Positions 43,345 to 54,445 of a stretch of DNA of 64,000 nt are shown one piece after another (the stretch's first letter is position 1; every line of letters begins with the position of its first letter). Below the pieces are notes generated by a model. That model saw nothing but the letters and a program-made list of their open reading frames with translations, was not told the origin of the DNA and did not search any database. The position numbers and the translations under genes were made by a program. Source of the stretch: Hirudinaria manillensis (taxonomy: Eukaryota; Annelida; Clitellata; Hirudinida; Hirudinidae); the NCBI GenBank assembly GCA_034509925.1, contig CM067534.1, forward strand, positions 5,324,501-5,388,500, given 5' to 3'.

Positions 43345-44652
43345 ATGTCCCATTCAATTAACGACACTTGGCAGAGACTTGCCGAATTGGACGTGAGTCG
43401 AGAAGAGTCGAGGTATCGCTGTAAAATATTGCTGACCAGGGCGAACATCGACGACTCGCATCTGATGAAAAACTACCAGAGGTACTCGGACGAAATGGTT
43501 TCGAGCGACGAGGAATTCTCCGTCGGGGACAAAGATAGCATGGAAGTGGTGCACGAGATGGGTTTCAAATTCGAGTCTGAAATGGACGTCGGAGAGAAGA
43601 AAATCTCTCGTGTCGGCGTAATAATCAACTCGAGGCACGGTGCTTCGCTGCGGATGCGCATCAAGCGTAAGAAGTTTGAAGAATTTTCGAGCGAGAACAA
43701 AAAATTCTGGATCAACAGGCACAGGCTCTTCTCAAAGTTTGATAGCGGAATCAAGCTCGATCAAGAGAGTTGGTTCTCTGTCACTCCCGAGCTGTTGGCA
43801 AAGCACATCGCCTCGAGATTGAAATGCCGCACGATTATCGACGCTTTTTGCGGAGCTGGCGGAAATGCCATTCAATTCGCTATGGTCTGCGATAGAGTCA
43901 TAGCAATTGACATCGACCCGAGAAAAATCAGAATGGCCAGGCACAACGCCAGGATATACGGTGTGGAGGACAAGATTACCTTTATAAACAAAGACTTTTT
44001 CGACTTCGTCTCCGACTCGAGGTCGAGAGCGGATGTCGTTTTTCTTAGTCCCCCTTGGGGAGGTCCCTCGTACAGAAACAAGGAGACATTTAGTCTCAAG
44101 GACGTGACGCCGGACATGGATAAAATAATGGCCAAGGCGAAATCCTTATCGGACAACATTGCCGCCTTTCTTCCTCGCAATACGGCCGTCGAAGAGCTAA
44201 TGAAATTTTCCGAGAGGAGGGTTTTCGAAGTAGAGCAGAATGTTATGTGCGACCGTTTGAAAACGATCACCGTTTATTACGGAAATCTGGTCGATGCCAC
44301 TTCCGATCCCATTGCCAAGAAGTTTGATTCGCCTAAACCTCCGATGCGATTCGTAGAGCCAATCGAACAATCCTGGAGGAGAGAGAGCAAAGACGAGGTG
44401 CCTCTTTGGAACGATGGGCAGAGCCTCGAAGAGAAGCTCACGTGCAAGCCTCGTGCTTACAGGAACTTTAATAGCCGAGCGACAAGATGGGAATCACCCA
44501 AAGGCAGCCTCGAAACATGGGGTTCGCCGAAAAGAAGTCAATATTTCGAAGACGCAACACTCGAAGAAAAGTTGTCCGCTCCGGCTACGCAATTCAAAAA
44601 TTTTCAATCGAGCACGGCTAGGCTTTACCGGACAATGACACGACAACGTTAG
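43345..44652 (+). CDS. Tgs1: TGS1-like RNA cap methyltransferase, copy 21
   Basis: Same 435-residue protein as copy 2. It has the common ATC codon at I94, unlike its neighbours on both sides. Confidence 0.94.
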   Translation: MSHSINDTWQRLAELDVSREESRYRCKILLTRANIDDSHLMKNYQRYSDEMVSSDEEFSVGDKDSMEVVHEMGFKFESEMDVGEKKISRVGVIINSRHGASLRMRIKRKKFEEFSSENKKFWINRHRLFSKFDSGIKLDQESWFSVTPELLAKHIASRLKCRTIIDAFCGAGGNAIQFAMVCDRVIAIDIDPRKIRMARHNARIYGVEDKITFINKDFFDFVSDSRSRADVVFLSPPWGGPSYRNKETFSLKDVTPDMDKIMAKAKSLSDNIAAFLPRNTAVEELMKFSERRVFEVEQNVMCDRLKTITVYYGNLVDATSDPIAKKFDSPKPPMRFVEPIEQSWRRESKDEVPLWNDGQSLEEKLTCKPRAYRNFNSRATRWESPKGSLETWGSPKRSQYFEDATLEEKLSAPATQFKNFQSSTARLYRTMTRQR

Positions 44653-45029
44653 AGCGAGATACCAGCCTTCTTCCCTTCGCCATGATTTTAGCCAGGAGAG
44701 ATATTTTACGCGATGAAAATTTTTATTATTCGAGAAAGATGTTAATAAAATTTAAATATACCAAAAAAAAACAAAAGCCTTAATTAATAACATTCTTGCG
44801 CGATAAATGGGATATTAAATTTTTTTAAATCGAGAAACATTTTAATTTTAATCAAATTTATATATAAAAATTTAAAAAAAATAAAAACCTTTATTAATAA
44901 CTTACTTGAGCGATAAATGGGATATTAAATTTTTTTAAATCGAGAAACATTTTAATTTTAATCAAATTTATATATAAAAAATTTAAAAAAAAACAAGCCC
45001 TTATTCTTAACTTACTCGCGCGATAAATG
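44653..45029 (+). repeat. Spacer 21: 3'UTR plus 2 subrepeats
   Basis: AATAAA lies at 44744-44749. The first subrepeat is a hybrid: class A left half (ACATTCTTGCGCGATAAATG) with class B right half (ATTTTTTTAAATCG), the reverse of the hybrid in spacer 5. Confidence 0.88.
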
Positions 45030-45141
45030 GGCGGGAAGCTAAGCCTCGGGCTAGTAGCTAGCACGCACGCGCTGCCCGCGTGCTCGTTGCTGAGGCGCCG
45101 ATACCTATAAATTAAGGAGAACGGGTAGACTACGGCATTTC
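45030..45141 (+). promoter_or_regulatory. Promoter block of copy 22
   Basis: TATAAATTA lies at 45106-45114. Common CACGCG form. Confidence 0.72.
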
Positions 45142-45225
45142 TTGGCCGACGAGTCTAGCGTTCACATCTCCTCCGCGCTTGATCGAGTTTACGTTTCGCG
45201 AAAACCAATCATTTGTCACGACAAT

Positions 45226-46533
45226 ATGTCCCATTCAATTAACGACACTTGGCAGAGACTTGCCGAATTGGACGTGAGTCGAGAAGAGTCGAGGTATCGC
45301 TGTAAAATATTGCTGACCAGGGCGAACATCGACGACTCGCATCTGATGAAAAACTACCAGAGGTACTCGGACGAAATGGTTTCGAGCGACGAGGAATTCT
45401 CCGTCGGGGACAAAGATAGCATGGAAGTGGTGCACGAGATGGGTTTCAAATTCGAGTCTGAAATGGACGTCGGAGAGAAGAAAATCTCTCGTGTCGGCGT
45501 AATAATTAACTCGAGGCACGGTGCTTCGCTGCGGATGCGCATCAAGCGTAAGAAGTTTGAAGAATTTTCGAGCGAGAACAAAAAATTCTGGATCAACAGG
45601 CACAGGCTCTTCTCAAAGTTTGATAGCGGAATCAAGCTCGATCAAGAGAGTTGGTTCTCTGTCACTCCCGAGCTGTTGGCAAAGCACATCGCCTCGAGAT
45701 TGAAATGCCGCACGATTATCGACGCTTTTTGCGGAGCTGGCGGAAATGCCATTCAATTCGCTATGGTCTGCGATAGAGTCATAGCAATTGACATCGACCC
45801 GAGAAAAATCAGAATGGCCAGGCACAACGCCAGGATATACGGTGTGGAGGACAAGATTACCTTTATAAACAAAGACTTTTTCGACTTCGTCTCCGACTCG
45901 AGGTCGAGAGCGGATGTCGTTTTTCTTAGTCCCCCTTGGGGAGGTCCCTCGTACAGAAACAAGGAGACATTTAGTCTCAAGGACGTGACGCCGGACATGG
46001 ATAAAATAATGGCCAAGGCGAAATCCTTATCGGACAACATTGCCGCCTTTCTTCCTCGCAATACGGCCGTCGAAGAGCTAATGAAATTTTCCGAGAGGAG
46101 GGTTTTCGAAGTAGAGCAGAATGTTATGTGCGACCGTTTGAAAACGATCACCGTTTATTACGGAAATCTGGTCGATGCCACTTCCGATCCCATTGCCAAG
46201 AAGTTTGATTCGCCTAAACCTCCGATGCGATTCGTAGAGCCAATCGAACAATCCTGGAGGAGAGAGAGCAAAGACGAGGTGCCTCTTTGGAACGATGGGC
46301 AGAGCCTCGAAGAGAAGCTCACGTGCAAGCCTCGTGCTTACAGGAACTTTAATAGCCGAGCGACAAGATGGGAATCACCCAAAGGCAGCCTCGAAACATG
46401 GGGTTCGCCGAAAAGAAGTCAATATTTCGAAGACGCAACACTCGAAGAAAAGTTGTCCGCTCCGGCTACGCAATTCAAAAATTTTCAATCGAGCACGGCT
46501 AGGCTTTACCGGACAATGACACGACAACGTTAG
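45226..46533 (+). CDS. Tgs1: TGS1-like RNA cap methyltransferase, copy 22
   Basis: Same 435-residue protein as copy 2. Carries the silent I94 ATT marker (45507) shared with copies 20 and 26. Confidence 0.94.
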   Translation: MSHSINDTWQRLAELDVSREESRYRCKILLTRANIDDSHLMKNYQRYSDEMVSSDEEFSVGDKDSMEVVHEMGFKFESEMDVGEKKISRVGVIINSRHGASLRMRIKRKKFEEFSSENKKFWINRHRLFSKFDSGIKLDQESWFSVTPELLAKHIASRLKCRTIIDAFCGAGGNAIQFAMVCDRVIAIDIDPRKIRMARHNARIYGVEDKITFINKDFFDFVSDSRSRADVVFLSPPWGGPSYRNKETFSLKDVTPDMDKIMAKAKSLSDNIAAFLPRNTAVEELMKFSERRVFEVEQNVMCDRLKTITVYYGNLVDATSDPIAKKFDSPKPPMRFVEPIEQSWRRESKDEVPLWNDGQSLEEKLTCKPRAYRNFNSRATRWESPKGSLETWGSPKRSQYFEDATLEEKLSAPATQFKNFQSSTARLYRTMTRQR

Positions 46534-46911
46534 AGCGAGATACCAGCCTTCTTCCCTTCGCCATGATTTTAGCCAGGAGAGATATTTTACGCGATGAAAA
46601 TTTTTATTATTCGAGAAAGATGTTAATAAAATTTAAATATACCAAAAAAAAACAAAAGCCTTAATTAATAACATTCTTGCGCGATAAATGGGATATTAAA
46701 TTTTGTTTTAATCGAGAAACATTTTAATTTTAATCAAATTTATATATAAAAAATTATAAAAAATAAAATCTTTTATTAATAACTTATTTGAGCGATAAAT
46801 GGGATATTAAATTTTTTTAAATCGAGAAACATTTTAATTTTAATCAAATTTATATATAAAAAATTTAAAAAAAAACAAGCCCTTATTCTTAACTTACTCG
46901 CGCGATAAATG
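46534..46911 (+). repeat. Spacer 22: 3'UTR plus 2 subrepeats
   Basis: AATAAA lies at 46625-46630. The inter-subrepeat segment reads AAAATCTTTTATTAATAACT followed by TATTTGAGCG, a variant shared in part with spacers 24-26. Confidence 0.9.
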
Positions 46912-47023
46912 GGCGGGAAGCTAAGCCTCGGGCTAGTAGCTAGCACGCACGCGCTGCCCGCGTGCTCGTTGCTGAGGCGCCGATACCTATAAATTAAGGA
47001 GAACGGGTAGACTACGGCATTTC
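46912..47023 (+). promoter_or_regulatory. Promoter block of copy 23
   Basis: TATAAATTA lies at 46988-46996. Common CACGCG form. Confidence 0.72.
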
Positions 47024-47107
47024 TTGGCCGACGAGTCTAGCGTTCACATCTCCTCCGCGCTTGATCGAGTTTACGTTTCGCGAAAACCAATCATTTGTCA
47101 CGACAAT

Positions 47108-48415
47108 ATGTCCCATTCAATTAACGACACTTGGCAGAGACTTGCCGAATTGGACGTGAGTCGAGAAGAGTCGAGGTATCGCTGTAAAATATTGCTGACC
47201 AGGGCGAACATCGACGACTCGCATCTGATGAAAAACTACCAGAGGTACTCGGACGAAATGGTTTCGAGCGACGAGGAATTCTCCGTCGGGGACAAAGATA
47301 GCATGGAAGTGGTGCACGAGATGGGTTTCAAATTCGAGTCTGAAATGGACGTCGGAGAGAAGAAAATCTCTCGTGTCGGCGTAATAATCAACTCGAGGCA
47401 CGGTGCTTCGCTGCGGATGCGCATCAAGCGTAAGAAGTTTGAAGAATTTTCGAGCGAGAACAAAAAATTCTGGATCAACAGGCACAGGCTCTTCTCAAAG
47501 TTTGATAGCGGAATCAAGCTCGATCAAGAGAGTTGGTTCTCTGTCACTCCCGAGCTGTTGGCAAAGCACATCGCCTCGAGATTGAAATGCCGCACGATTA
47601 TCGACGCTTTTTGCGGAGCTGGCGGAAATGCCATTCAATTCGCTATGGTCTGCGATAGAGTCATAGCAATTGACATCGACCCGAGAAAAATCAGAATGGC
47701 CAGGCACAACGCCAGGATATACGGTGTGGAGGACAAGATTACCTTTATAAACAAAGACTTTTTCGACTTCGTCTCCGACTCGAGGTCGAGAGCGGATGTC
47801 GTTTTTCTTAGTCCCCCTTGGGGAGGTCCCTCGTACAGAAACAAGGAGACATTTAGTCTCAAGGACGTGACGCCGGACATGGATAAAATAATGGCCAAGG
47901 CGAAATCCTTATCGGACAACATTGCCGCCTTTCTTCCTCGCAATACGGCCGTCGAAGAGCTAATGAAATTTTCCGAGAGGAGGGTTTTCGAAGTAGAGCA
48001 GAATGTTATGTGCGACCGTTTGAAAACGATCACCGTTTATTACGGAAATCTGGTCGATGCCACTTCCGATCCCATTGCCAAGAAGTTTGATTCGCCTAAA
48101 CCTCCGATGCGATTCGTAGAGCCAATCGAACAATCCTGGAGGAGAGAGAGCAAAGACGAGGTGCCTCTTTGGAACGATGGGCAGAGCCTCGAAGAGAAGC
48201 TCACGTGCAAGCCTCGTGCTTACAGGAACTTTAATAGCCGAGCGACAAGATGGGAATCACCCAAAGGCAGCCTCGAAACATGGGGTTCGCCGAAAAGAAG
48301 TCAATATTTCGAAGACGCAACACTCGAAGAAAAGTTGTCCGCTCCGGCTACGCAATTCAAAAATTTTCAATCGAGCACGGCTAGGCTTTACCGGACAATG
48401 ACACGACAACGTTAG
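47108..48415 (+). CDS. Tgs1: TGS1-like RNA cap methyltransferase, copy 23
   Basis: Same 435-residue protein as copy 2. The next ATG is 1884 bp away. Confidence 0.94.
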   Translation: MSHSINDTWQRLAELDVSREESRYRCKILLTRANIDDSHLMKNYQRYSDEMVSSDEEFSVGDKDSMEVVHEMGFKFESEMDVGEKKISRVGVIINSRHGASLRMRIKRKKFEEFSSENKKFWINRHRLFSKFDSGIKLDQESWFSVTPELLAKHIASRLKCRTIIDAFCGAGGNAIQFAMVCDRVIAIDIDPRKIRMARHNARIYGVEDKITFINKDFFDFVSDSRSRADVVFLSPPWGGPSYRNKETFSLKDVTPDMDKIMAKAKSLSDNIAAFLPRNTAVEELMKFSERRVFEVEQNVMCDRLKTITVYYGNLVDATSDPIAKKFDSPKPPMRFVEPIEQSWRRESKDEVPLWNDGQSLEEKLTCKPRAYRNFNSRATRWESPKGSLETWGSPKRSQYFEDATLEEKLSAPATQFKNFQSSTARLYRTMTRQR

Positions 48416-48795
48416 AGCGAGATACCAGCCTTCTTCCCTTCGCCATGATTTTAGCCAGGAGAGATATTTTACGCGATGAAAATTTTTATTATTCGAGAAA
48501 GATGTTAATAAAATTTAAATATACCAAAAAAAAAACAAAAGCCTTAATTAATAACATTCTTGCGCGATAAATGGGATATTAAATTTTGTTTTAATCGAGA
48601 AACATTTTAATTTTAATCAAATTTATATATAAAAAATTAAAAAAACAAAAGCCTTAATTAATAACATTCTTGCGCGATAAATGGGATATTAAATTTTGTT
48701 TTAATCGAGAAACATTTTAATTTTAATCAAATTTATATATAAAAAATTAAAAAAAAAAACAAGCCCTTATTCTTAACTTACTCGCGCGATAAATG
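48416..48795 (+). repeat. Spacer 23: 3'UTR plus 2 class A subrepeats
   Basis: AATAAA lies at 48507-48512. Both subrepeats are class A: the segment ACAAAAGCCTTAATTAATAA through TTTTGTTTTAATCG occurs twice (about 48534 and 48653). The gene-proximal subrepeat was duplicated and the class B one lost. Confidence 0.9.
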
Positions 48796-48907
48796 GGCGG
48801 GAAGCTAAGCCTCGGGCTAGTAGCTAGCACGCACGCGCTGCCCGCGTGCTCGTTGCTGAGGCGCCGATACCTATAAATTAAGGAGAACGGGTAGACTACG
48901 GCATTTC
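48796..48907 (+). promoter_or_regulatory. Promoter block of copy 24
   Basis: TATAAATTA lies at 48872-48880. Common CACGCG form. Confidence 0.72.
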
Positions 48908-48991
48908 TTGGCCGACGAGTCTAGCGTTCACATCTCCTCCGCGCTTGATCGAGTTTACGTTTCGCGAAAACCAATCATTTGTCACGACAAT

Positions 48992-50299
48992 ATGTCCCAT
49001 TCAATTAACGACACTTGGCAGAGACTTGCCGAATTGGACGTGAGTCGAGAAGAGTCGAGGTATCGCTGTAAAATATTGCTGACCAGGGCGAACATCGACG
49101 ACTCGCATCTGATGAAAAACTACCAGAGGTACTCGGACGAAATGGTTTCGAGCGACGAGGAATTCTCCGTCGGGGACAAAGATAGCATGGAAGTGGTGCA
49201 CGAGATGGGTTTCAAATTCGAGTCTGAAATGGACGTCGGAGAGAAGAAAATCTCTCGTGTCGGCGTAATAATCAACTCGAGGCACGGTGCTTCGCTGCGG
49301 ATGCGCATCAAGCGTAAGAAGTTTGAAGAATTTTCGAGCGAGAACAAAAAATTCTGGATCAACAGGCACAGGCTCTTCTCAAAGTTTGATAGCGGAATCA
49401 AGCTCGATCAAGAGAGTTGGTTCTCTGTCACTCCCGAGCTGTTGGCAAAGCACATCGCCTCGAGATTGAAATGCCGCACGATTATCGACGCTTTTTGCGG
49501 AGCTGGCGGAAATGCCATTCAATTCGCTATGGTCTGCGATAGAGTCATAGCAATTGACATCGACCCGAGAAAAATCAGAATGGCCAGGCACAACGCCAGG
49601 ATATACGGTGTGGAGGACAAGATTACCTTTATAAACAAAGACTTTTTCGACTTCGTCTCCGACTCGAGGTCGAGAGCGGATGTCGTTTTTCTTAGTCCCC
49701 CTTGGGGAGGTCCCTCGTACAGAAACAAGGAGACATTTAGTCTCAAGGACGTGACGCCGGACATGGATAAAATAATGGCCAAGGCGAAATCCTTATCGGA
49801 CAACATTGCCGCCTTTCTTCCTCGCAATACGGCCGTCGAAGAGCTAATGAAATTTTCCGAGAGGAGGGTTTTCGAAGTAGAGCAGAATGTTATGTGCGAC
49901 CGTTTGAAAACGATCACCGTTTATTACGGAAATCTGGTCGATGCCACTTCCGATCCCATTGCCAAGAAGTTTGATTCGCCTAAACCTCCGATGCGATTCG
50001 TAGAGCCAATCGAACAATCCTGGAGGAGAGAGAGCAAAGACGAGGTGCCTCTTTGGAACGATGGGCAGAGCCTCGAAGAGAAGCTCACGTGCAAGCCTCG
50101 TGCTTACAGGAACTTTAATAGCCGAGCGACAAGATGGGAATCACCCAAAGGCAGCCTCGAAACATGGGGTTCGCCGAAAAGAAGTCAATATTTCGAAGAC
50201 GCAACACTCGAAGAAAAGTTGTCCGCTCCGGCTACGCAATTCAAAAATTTTCAATCGAGCACGGCTAGGCTTTACCGGACAATGACACGACAACGTTAG
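48992..50299 (+). CDS. Tgs1: TGS1-like RNA cap methyltransferase, copy 24
   Basis: Same 435-residue protein as copy 2. The next ATG is 1884 bp away. Confidence 0.94.
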   Translation: MSHSINDTWQRLAELDVSREESRYRCKILLTRANIDDSHLMKNYQRYSDEMVSSDEEFSVGDKDSMEVVHEMGFKFESEMDVGEKKISRVGVIINSRHGASLRMRIKRKKFEEFSSENKKFWINRHRLFSKFDSGIKLDQESWFSVTPELLAKHIASRLKCRTIIDAFCGAGGNAIQFAMVCDRVIAIDIDPRKIRMARHNARIYGVEDKITFINKDFFDFVSDSRSRADVVFLSPPWGGPSYRNKETFSLKDVTPDMDKIMAKAKSLSDNIAAFLPRNTAVEELMKFSERRVFEVEQNVMCDRLKTITVYYGNLVDATSDPIAKKFDSPKPPMRFVEPIEQSWRRESKDEVPLWNDGQSLEEKLTCKPRAYRNFNSRATRWESPKGSLETWGSPKRSQYFEDATLEEKLSAPATQFKNFQSSTARLYRTMTRQR

Positions 50300-50677
50300 A
50301 GCGAGATACCAGCCTTCTTCCCTTCGCCATGATTTTAGCCAGGAGAGATATTTTACGCGATGAAAATTTTTATTATTCGAGAAAGATGTTAATAAAATTT
50401 AAATATACCAAAAAAAAACAAAAGCCTTAATTAATAACATTCTTGCGCGATAAATGGGATATTAAATTTTGTTTTAATCGAGAAACATTTTAATTTTAAT
50501 CAAATTTATATATAAAAATTATAAAAAATAAAAACCTTTTATTAATAACTTATTTGAGCGATAAATGGGATATTAAATTTTTTTAAATCGAGAAACATTT
50601 TAATTTTAATCAAATTTATATATAAAAAATTAAAAAAAAAACAAGCCCTTATTCTTAACTTACTCGCGCGATAAATG
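50300..50677 (+). repeat. Spacer 24: 3'UTR plus 2 subrepeats
   Basis: AATAAA lies at 50391-50396. One class A and one class B subrepeat, with the TATTTGAGCG variant. Confidence 0.9.
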
Positions 50678-50791
50678 GGCGGGAAGCTAAGCCTCGGGCT
50701 AGTAGCTAGCACGCACGCGCTGCCCGCGTGCTCGTTGCTGAGGCGCCGATACCTATAAATTAAGGAGAACGGGTAGACACTACGGCATTTC
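50678..50791 (+). promoter_or_regulatory. Promoter block of copy 25
   Basis: TATAAATTA lies at 50754-50762. Two extra bases (GTAGACACTACGG) put the TATA box 122 bp before the ATG. Confidence 0.72.
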
Positions 50792-50875
50792 TTGGCCGAC
50801 GAGTCTAGCGTTCACATCTCCTCCGCGCTTGATCGAGTTTACGTTTCGCGAAAACCAATCATTTGTCACGACAAT

Positions 50876-52183
50876 ATGTCCCATTCAATTAACGACACTT
50901 GGCAGAGACTTGCCGAATTGGACGTGAGTCGAGAAGAGTCGAGGTATCGCTGTAAAATATTGCTGACCAGGGCGAACATCGACGACTCGCATCTGATGAA
51001 AAACTACCAGAGGTACTCGGACGAAATGGTTTCGAGCGACGAGGAATTCTCCGTCGGGGACAAAGATAGCATGGAAGTGGTGCACGAGATGGGTTTCAAA
51101 TTCGAGTCTGAAATGGACGTCGGAGAGAAGAAAATCTCTCGTGTCGGCGTAATAATCAACTCGAGGCACGGTGCTTCGCTGCGGATGCGCATCAAGCGTA
51201 AGAAGTTTGAAGAATTTTCGAGCGAGAACAAAAAATTCTGGATCAACAGGCACAGGCTCTTCTCAAAGTTTGATAGCGGAATCAAGCTCGATCAAGAGAG
51301 TTGGTTCTCTGTCACTCCCGAGCTGTTGGCAAAGCACATCGCCTCGAGATTGAAATGCCGCACGATTATCGACGCTTTTTGCGGAGCTGGCGGAAATGCC
51401 ATTCAATTCGCTATGGTCTGCGATAGAGTCATAGCAATTGACATCGACCCGAGAAAAATCAGAATGGCCAGGCACAACGCCAGGATATACGGTGTGGAGG
51501 ACAAGATTACCTTTATAAACAAAGACTTTTTCGACTTCGTCTCCGACTCGAGGTCGAGAGCGGATGTCGTTTTTCTTAGTCCCCCTTGGGGAGGTCCCTC
51601 GTACAGAAACAAGGAGACATTTAGTCTCAAGGACGTGACGCCGGACATGGATAAAATAATGGCCAAGGCGAAATCCTTATCGGACAACATTGCCGCCTTT
51701 CTTCCTCGCAATACGGCCGTCGAAGAGCTAATGAAATTTTCCGAGAGGAGGGTTTTCGAAGTAGAGCAGAATGTTATGTGCGACCGTTTGAAAACGATCA
51801 CCGTTTATTACGGAAATCTGGTCGATGCCACTTCCGATCCCATTGCCAAGAAGTTTGATTCGCCTAAACCTCCGATGCGATTCGTAGAGCCAATCGAACA
51901 ATCCTGGAGGAGAGAGAGCAAAGACGAGGTGCCTCTTTGGAACGATGGGCAGAGCCTCGAAGAGAAGCTCACGTGCAAGCCTCGTGCTTACAGGAACTTT
52001 AATAGCCGAGCGACAAGATGGGAATCACCCAAAGGCAGCCTCGAAACATGGGGTTCGCCGAAAAGAAGTCAATATTTCGAAGACGCAACACTCGAAGAAA
52101 AGTTGTCCGCTCCGGCTACGCAATTCAAAAATTTTCAATCGAGCACGGCTAGGCTTTACCGGACAATGACACGACAACGTTAG
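50876..52183 (+). CDS. Tgs1: TGS1-like RNA cap methyltransferase, copy 25
   Basis: Same 435-residue protein as copy 2. The next ATG is 1883 bp away. Confidence 0.94.
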   Translation: MSHSINDTWQRLAELDVSREESRYRCKILLTRANIDDSHLMKNYQRYSDEMVSSDEEFSVGDKDSMEVVHEMGFKFESEMDVGEKKISRVGVIINSRHGASLRMRIKRKKFEEFSSENKKFWINRHRLFSKFDSGIKLDQESWFSVTPELLAKHIASRLKCRTIIDAFCGAGGNAIQFAMVCDRVIAIDIDPRKIRMARHNARIYGVEDKITFINKDFFDFVSDSRSRADVVFLSPPWGGPSYRNKETFSLKDVTPDMDKIMAKAKSLSDNIAAFLPRNTAVEELMKFSERRVFEVEQNVMCDRLKTITVYYGNLVDATSDPIAKKFDSPKPPMRFVEPIEQSWRRESKDEVPLWNDGQSLEEKLTCKPRAYRNFNSRATRWESPKGSLETWGSPKRSQYFEDATLEEKLSAPATQFKNFQSSTARLYRTMTRQR

Positions 52184-52562
52184 AGCGAGATACCAGCCTT
52201 CTTCCCTTCGCCATGATTTTAGCCAGGAGAGATATTTTACGCGATGAAAATTTTTATTATTCGAGAAAGATGTTAATAAAATTTAAATATACCAAAAAAA
52301 AACAAAAGCCTTAATTAATAACATTCTTGCGCGATAAATGGGATATTAAATTTTGTTTTAATCGAGAAACATTTTAATTTTAATCAAATTTATATATAAA
52401 AAATTAAAAAAAATAAAATCTTTTATTAATAACTTATTTGAGCGATAAATGGGATATTAAATTTTTTTAAATCGAGAAACATTTTAATTTTAATCAAATT
52501 TATATATAAAAAATTTAAAAAAAAAACAAGCCCTTATTCTTAACTTACTCGCGCGATAAATG
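52184..52562 (+). repeat. Spacer 25: 3'UTR plus 2 subrepeats
   Basis: AATAAA lies at 52275-52280. One class A and one class B subrepeat, with the AAAATCTTTTATT and TATTTGAGCG variants of spacer 22. Confidence 0.9.
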
Positions 52563-52674
52563 GGCGGGAAGCTAAGCCTCGGGCTAGTAGCTAGCACGCA
52601 CGCGCTGCCCGCGTGCTCGTTGCTGAGGCGCCGATACCTATAAATTAAGGAGAACGGGTAGACTACGGCATTTC
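52563..52674 (+). promoter_or_regulatory. Promoter block of copy 26
   Basis: TATAAATTA lies at 52639-52647. Common CACGCG form. Confidence 0.72.
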
Positions 52675-52758
52675 TTGGCCGACGAGTCTAGCGTTCACAT
52701 CTCCTCCGCGCTTGATCGAGTTTACGTTTCGCGAAAACCAATCATTTGTCACGACAAT

Positions 52759-54066
52759 ATGTCCCATTCAATTAACGACACTTGGCAGAGACTTGCCGAA
52801 TTGGACGTGAGTCGAGAAGAGTCGAGGTATCGCTGTAAAATATTGCTGACCAGGGCGAACATCGACGACTCGCATCTGATGAAAAACTACCAGAGGTACT
52901 CGGACGAAATGGTTTCGAGCGACGAGGAATTCTCCGTCGGGGACAAAGATAGCATGGAAGTGGTGCACGAGATGGGTTTCAAATTCGAGTCTGAAATGGA
53001 CGTCGGAGAGAAGAAAATCTCTCGTGTCGGCGTAATAATTAACTCGAGGCACGGTGCTTCGCTGCGGATGCGCATCAAGCGTAAGAAGTTTGAAGAATTT
53101 TCGAGCGAGAACAAAAAATTCTGGATCAACAGGCACAGGCTCTTCTCAAAGTTTGATAGCGGAATCAAGCTCGATCAAGAGAGTTGGTTCTCTGTCACTC
53201 CCGAGCTGTTGGCAAAGCACATCGCCTCGAGATTGAAATGCCGCACGATTATCGACGCTTTTTGCGGAGCTGGCGGAAATGCCATTCAATTCGCTATGGT
53301 CTGCGATAGAGTCATAGCAATTGACATCGACCCGAGAAAAATCAGAATGGCCAGGCACAACGCCAGGATATACGGTGTGGAGGACAAGATTACCTTTATA
53401 AACAAAGACTTTTTCGACTTCGTCTCCGACTCGAGGTCGAGAGCGGATGTCGTTTTTCTTAGTCCCCCTTGGGGAGGTCCCTCGTACAGAAACAAGGAGA
53501 CATTTAGTCTCAAGGACGTGACGCCGGACATGGATAAAATAATGGCCAAGGCGAAATCCTTATCGGACAACATTGCCGCCTTTCTTCCTCGCAATACGGC
53601 CGTCGAAGAGCTAATGAAATTTTCCGAGAGGAGGGTTTTCGAAGTAGAGCAGAATGTTATGTGCGACCGTTTGAAAACGATCACCGTTTATTACGGAAAT
53701 CTGGTCGATGCCACTTCCGATCCCATTGCCAAGAAGTTTGATTCGCCTAAACCTCCGATGCGATTCGTAGAGCCAATCGAACAATCCTGGAGGAGAGAGA
53801 GCAAAGACGAGGTGCCTCTTTGGAACGATGGGCAGAGCCTCGAAGAGAAGCTCACGTGCAAGCCTCGTGCTTACAGGAACTTTAATAGCCGAGCGACAAG
53901 ATGGGAATCACCCAAAGGCAGCCTCGAAACATGGGGTTCGCCGAAAAGAAGTCAATATTTCGAAGACGCAACACTCGAAGAAAAGTTGTCCGCTCCGGCT
54001 ACGCAATTCAAAAATTTTCAATCGAGCACGGCTAGGCTTTACCGGACAATGACACGACAACGTTAG
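52759..54066 (+). CDS. Tgs1: TGS1-like RNA cap methyltransferase, copy 26
   Basis: Same 435-residue protein as copy 2. Silent I94 ATT marker at 53040, as in copies 20 and 22. Confidence 0.94.
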   Translation: MSHSINDTWQRLAELDVSREESRYRCKILLTRANIDDSHLMKNYQRYSDEMVSSDEEFSVGDKDSMEVVHEMGFKFESEMDVGEKKISRVGVIINSRHGASLRMRIKRKKFEEFSSENKKFWINRHRLFSKFDSGIKLDQESWFSVTPELLAKHIASRLKCRTIIDAFCGAGGNAIQFAMVCDRVIAIDIDPRKIRMARHNARIYGVEDKITFINKDFFDFVSDSRSRADVVFLSPPWGGPSYRNKETFSLKDVTPDMDKIMAKAKSLSDNIAAFLPRNTAVEELMKFSERRVFEVEQNVMCDRLKTITVYYGNLVDATSDPIAKKFDSPKPPMRFVEPIEQSWRRESKDEVPLWNDGQSLEEKLTCKPRAYRNFNSRATRWESPKGSLETWGSPKRSQYFEDATLEEKLSAPATQFKNFQSSTARLYRTMTRQR

Positions 54067-54445
54067 AGCGAGATACCAGCCTTCTTCCCTTCGCCATGAT
54101 TTTAGCCAGGAGAGATATTTTACGCGATGAAAATTTTTATTATTCGAGAAAGATGTTAATAAAATTTAAATATACCAAAAAAAAACAAAAGCCTTAATTA
54201 ATAACATTCTTGCGCGATAAATGGGATATTAAATTTTGTTTTAATCGAGAAACATTTTAATTTTAATCAAATTTATATATAAAAAATTAATAAAATTAAA
54301 TTCTTGTATTAATAACTTATTTGAGCGATAAATGGGATATTAAATTTTTTTAAATCGAGAAACATTTTAATTTTAATAAAATTTATATATAAAAAAATAA
54401 AAAAAAAAACAAGCCCTTATTCTTAACTTACTCGCGCGATAAATG
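54067..54445 (+). repeat. Spacer 26: 3'UTR plus 2 subrepeats, diverged
   Basis: AATAAA lies at 54158-54163. Next to the array edge the spacer is more diverged: AATAAAATTAAATTCTTGTA replaces the usual A-rich linker, and TTTTAATAAAATTT replaces TTTTAATCAAATTT. Confidence 0.9.
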
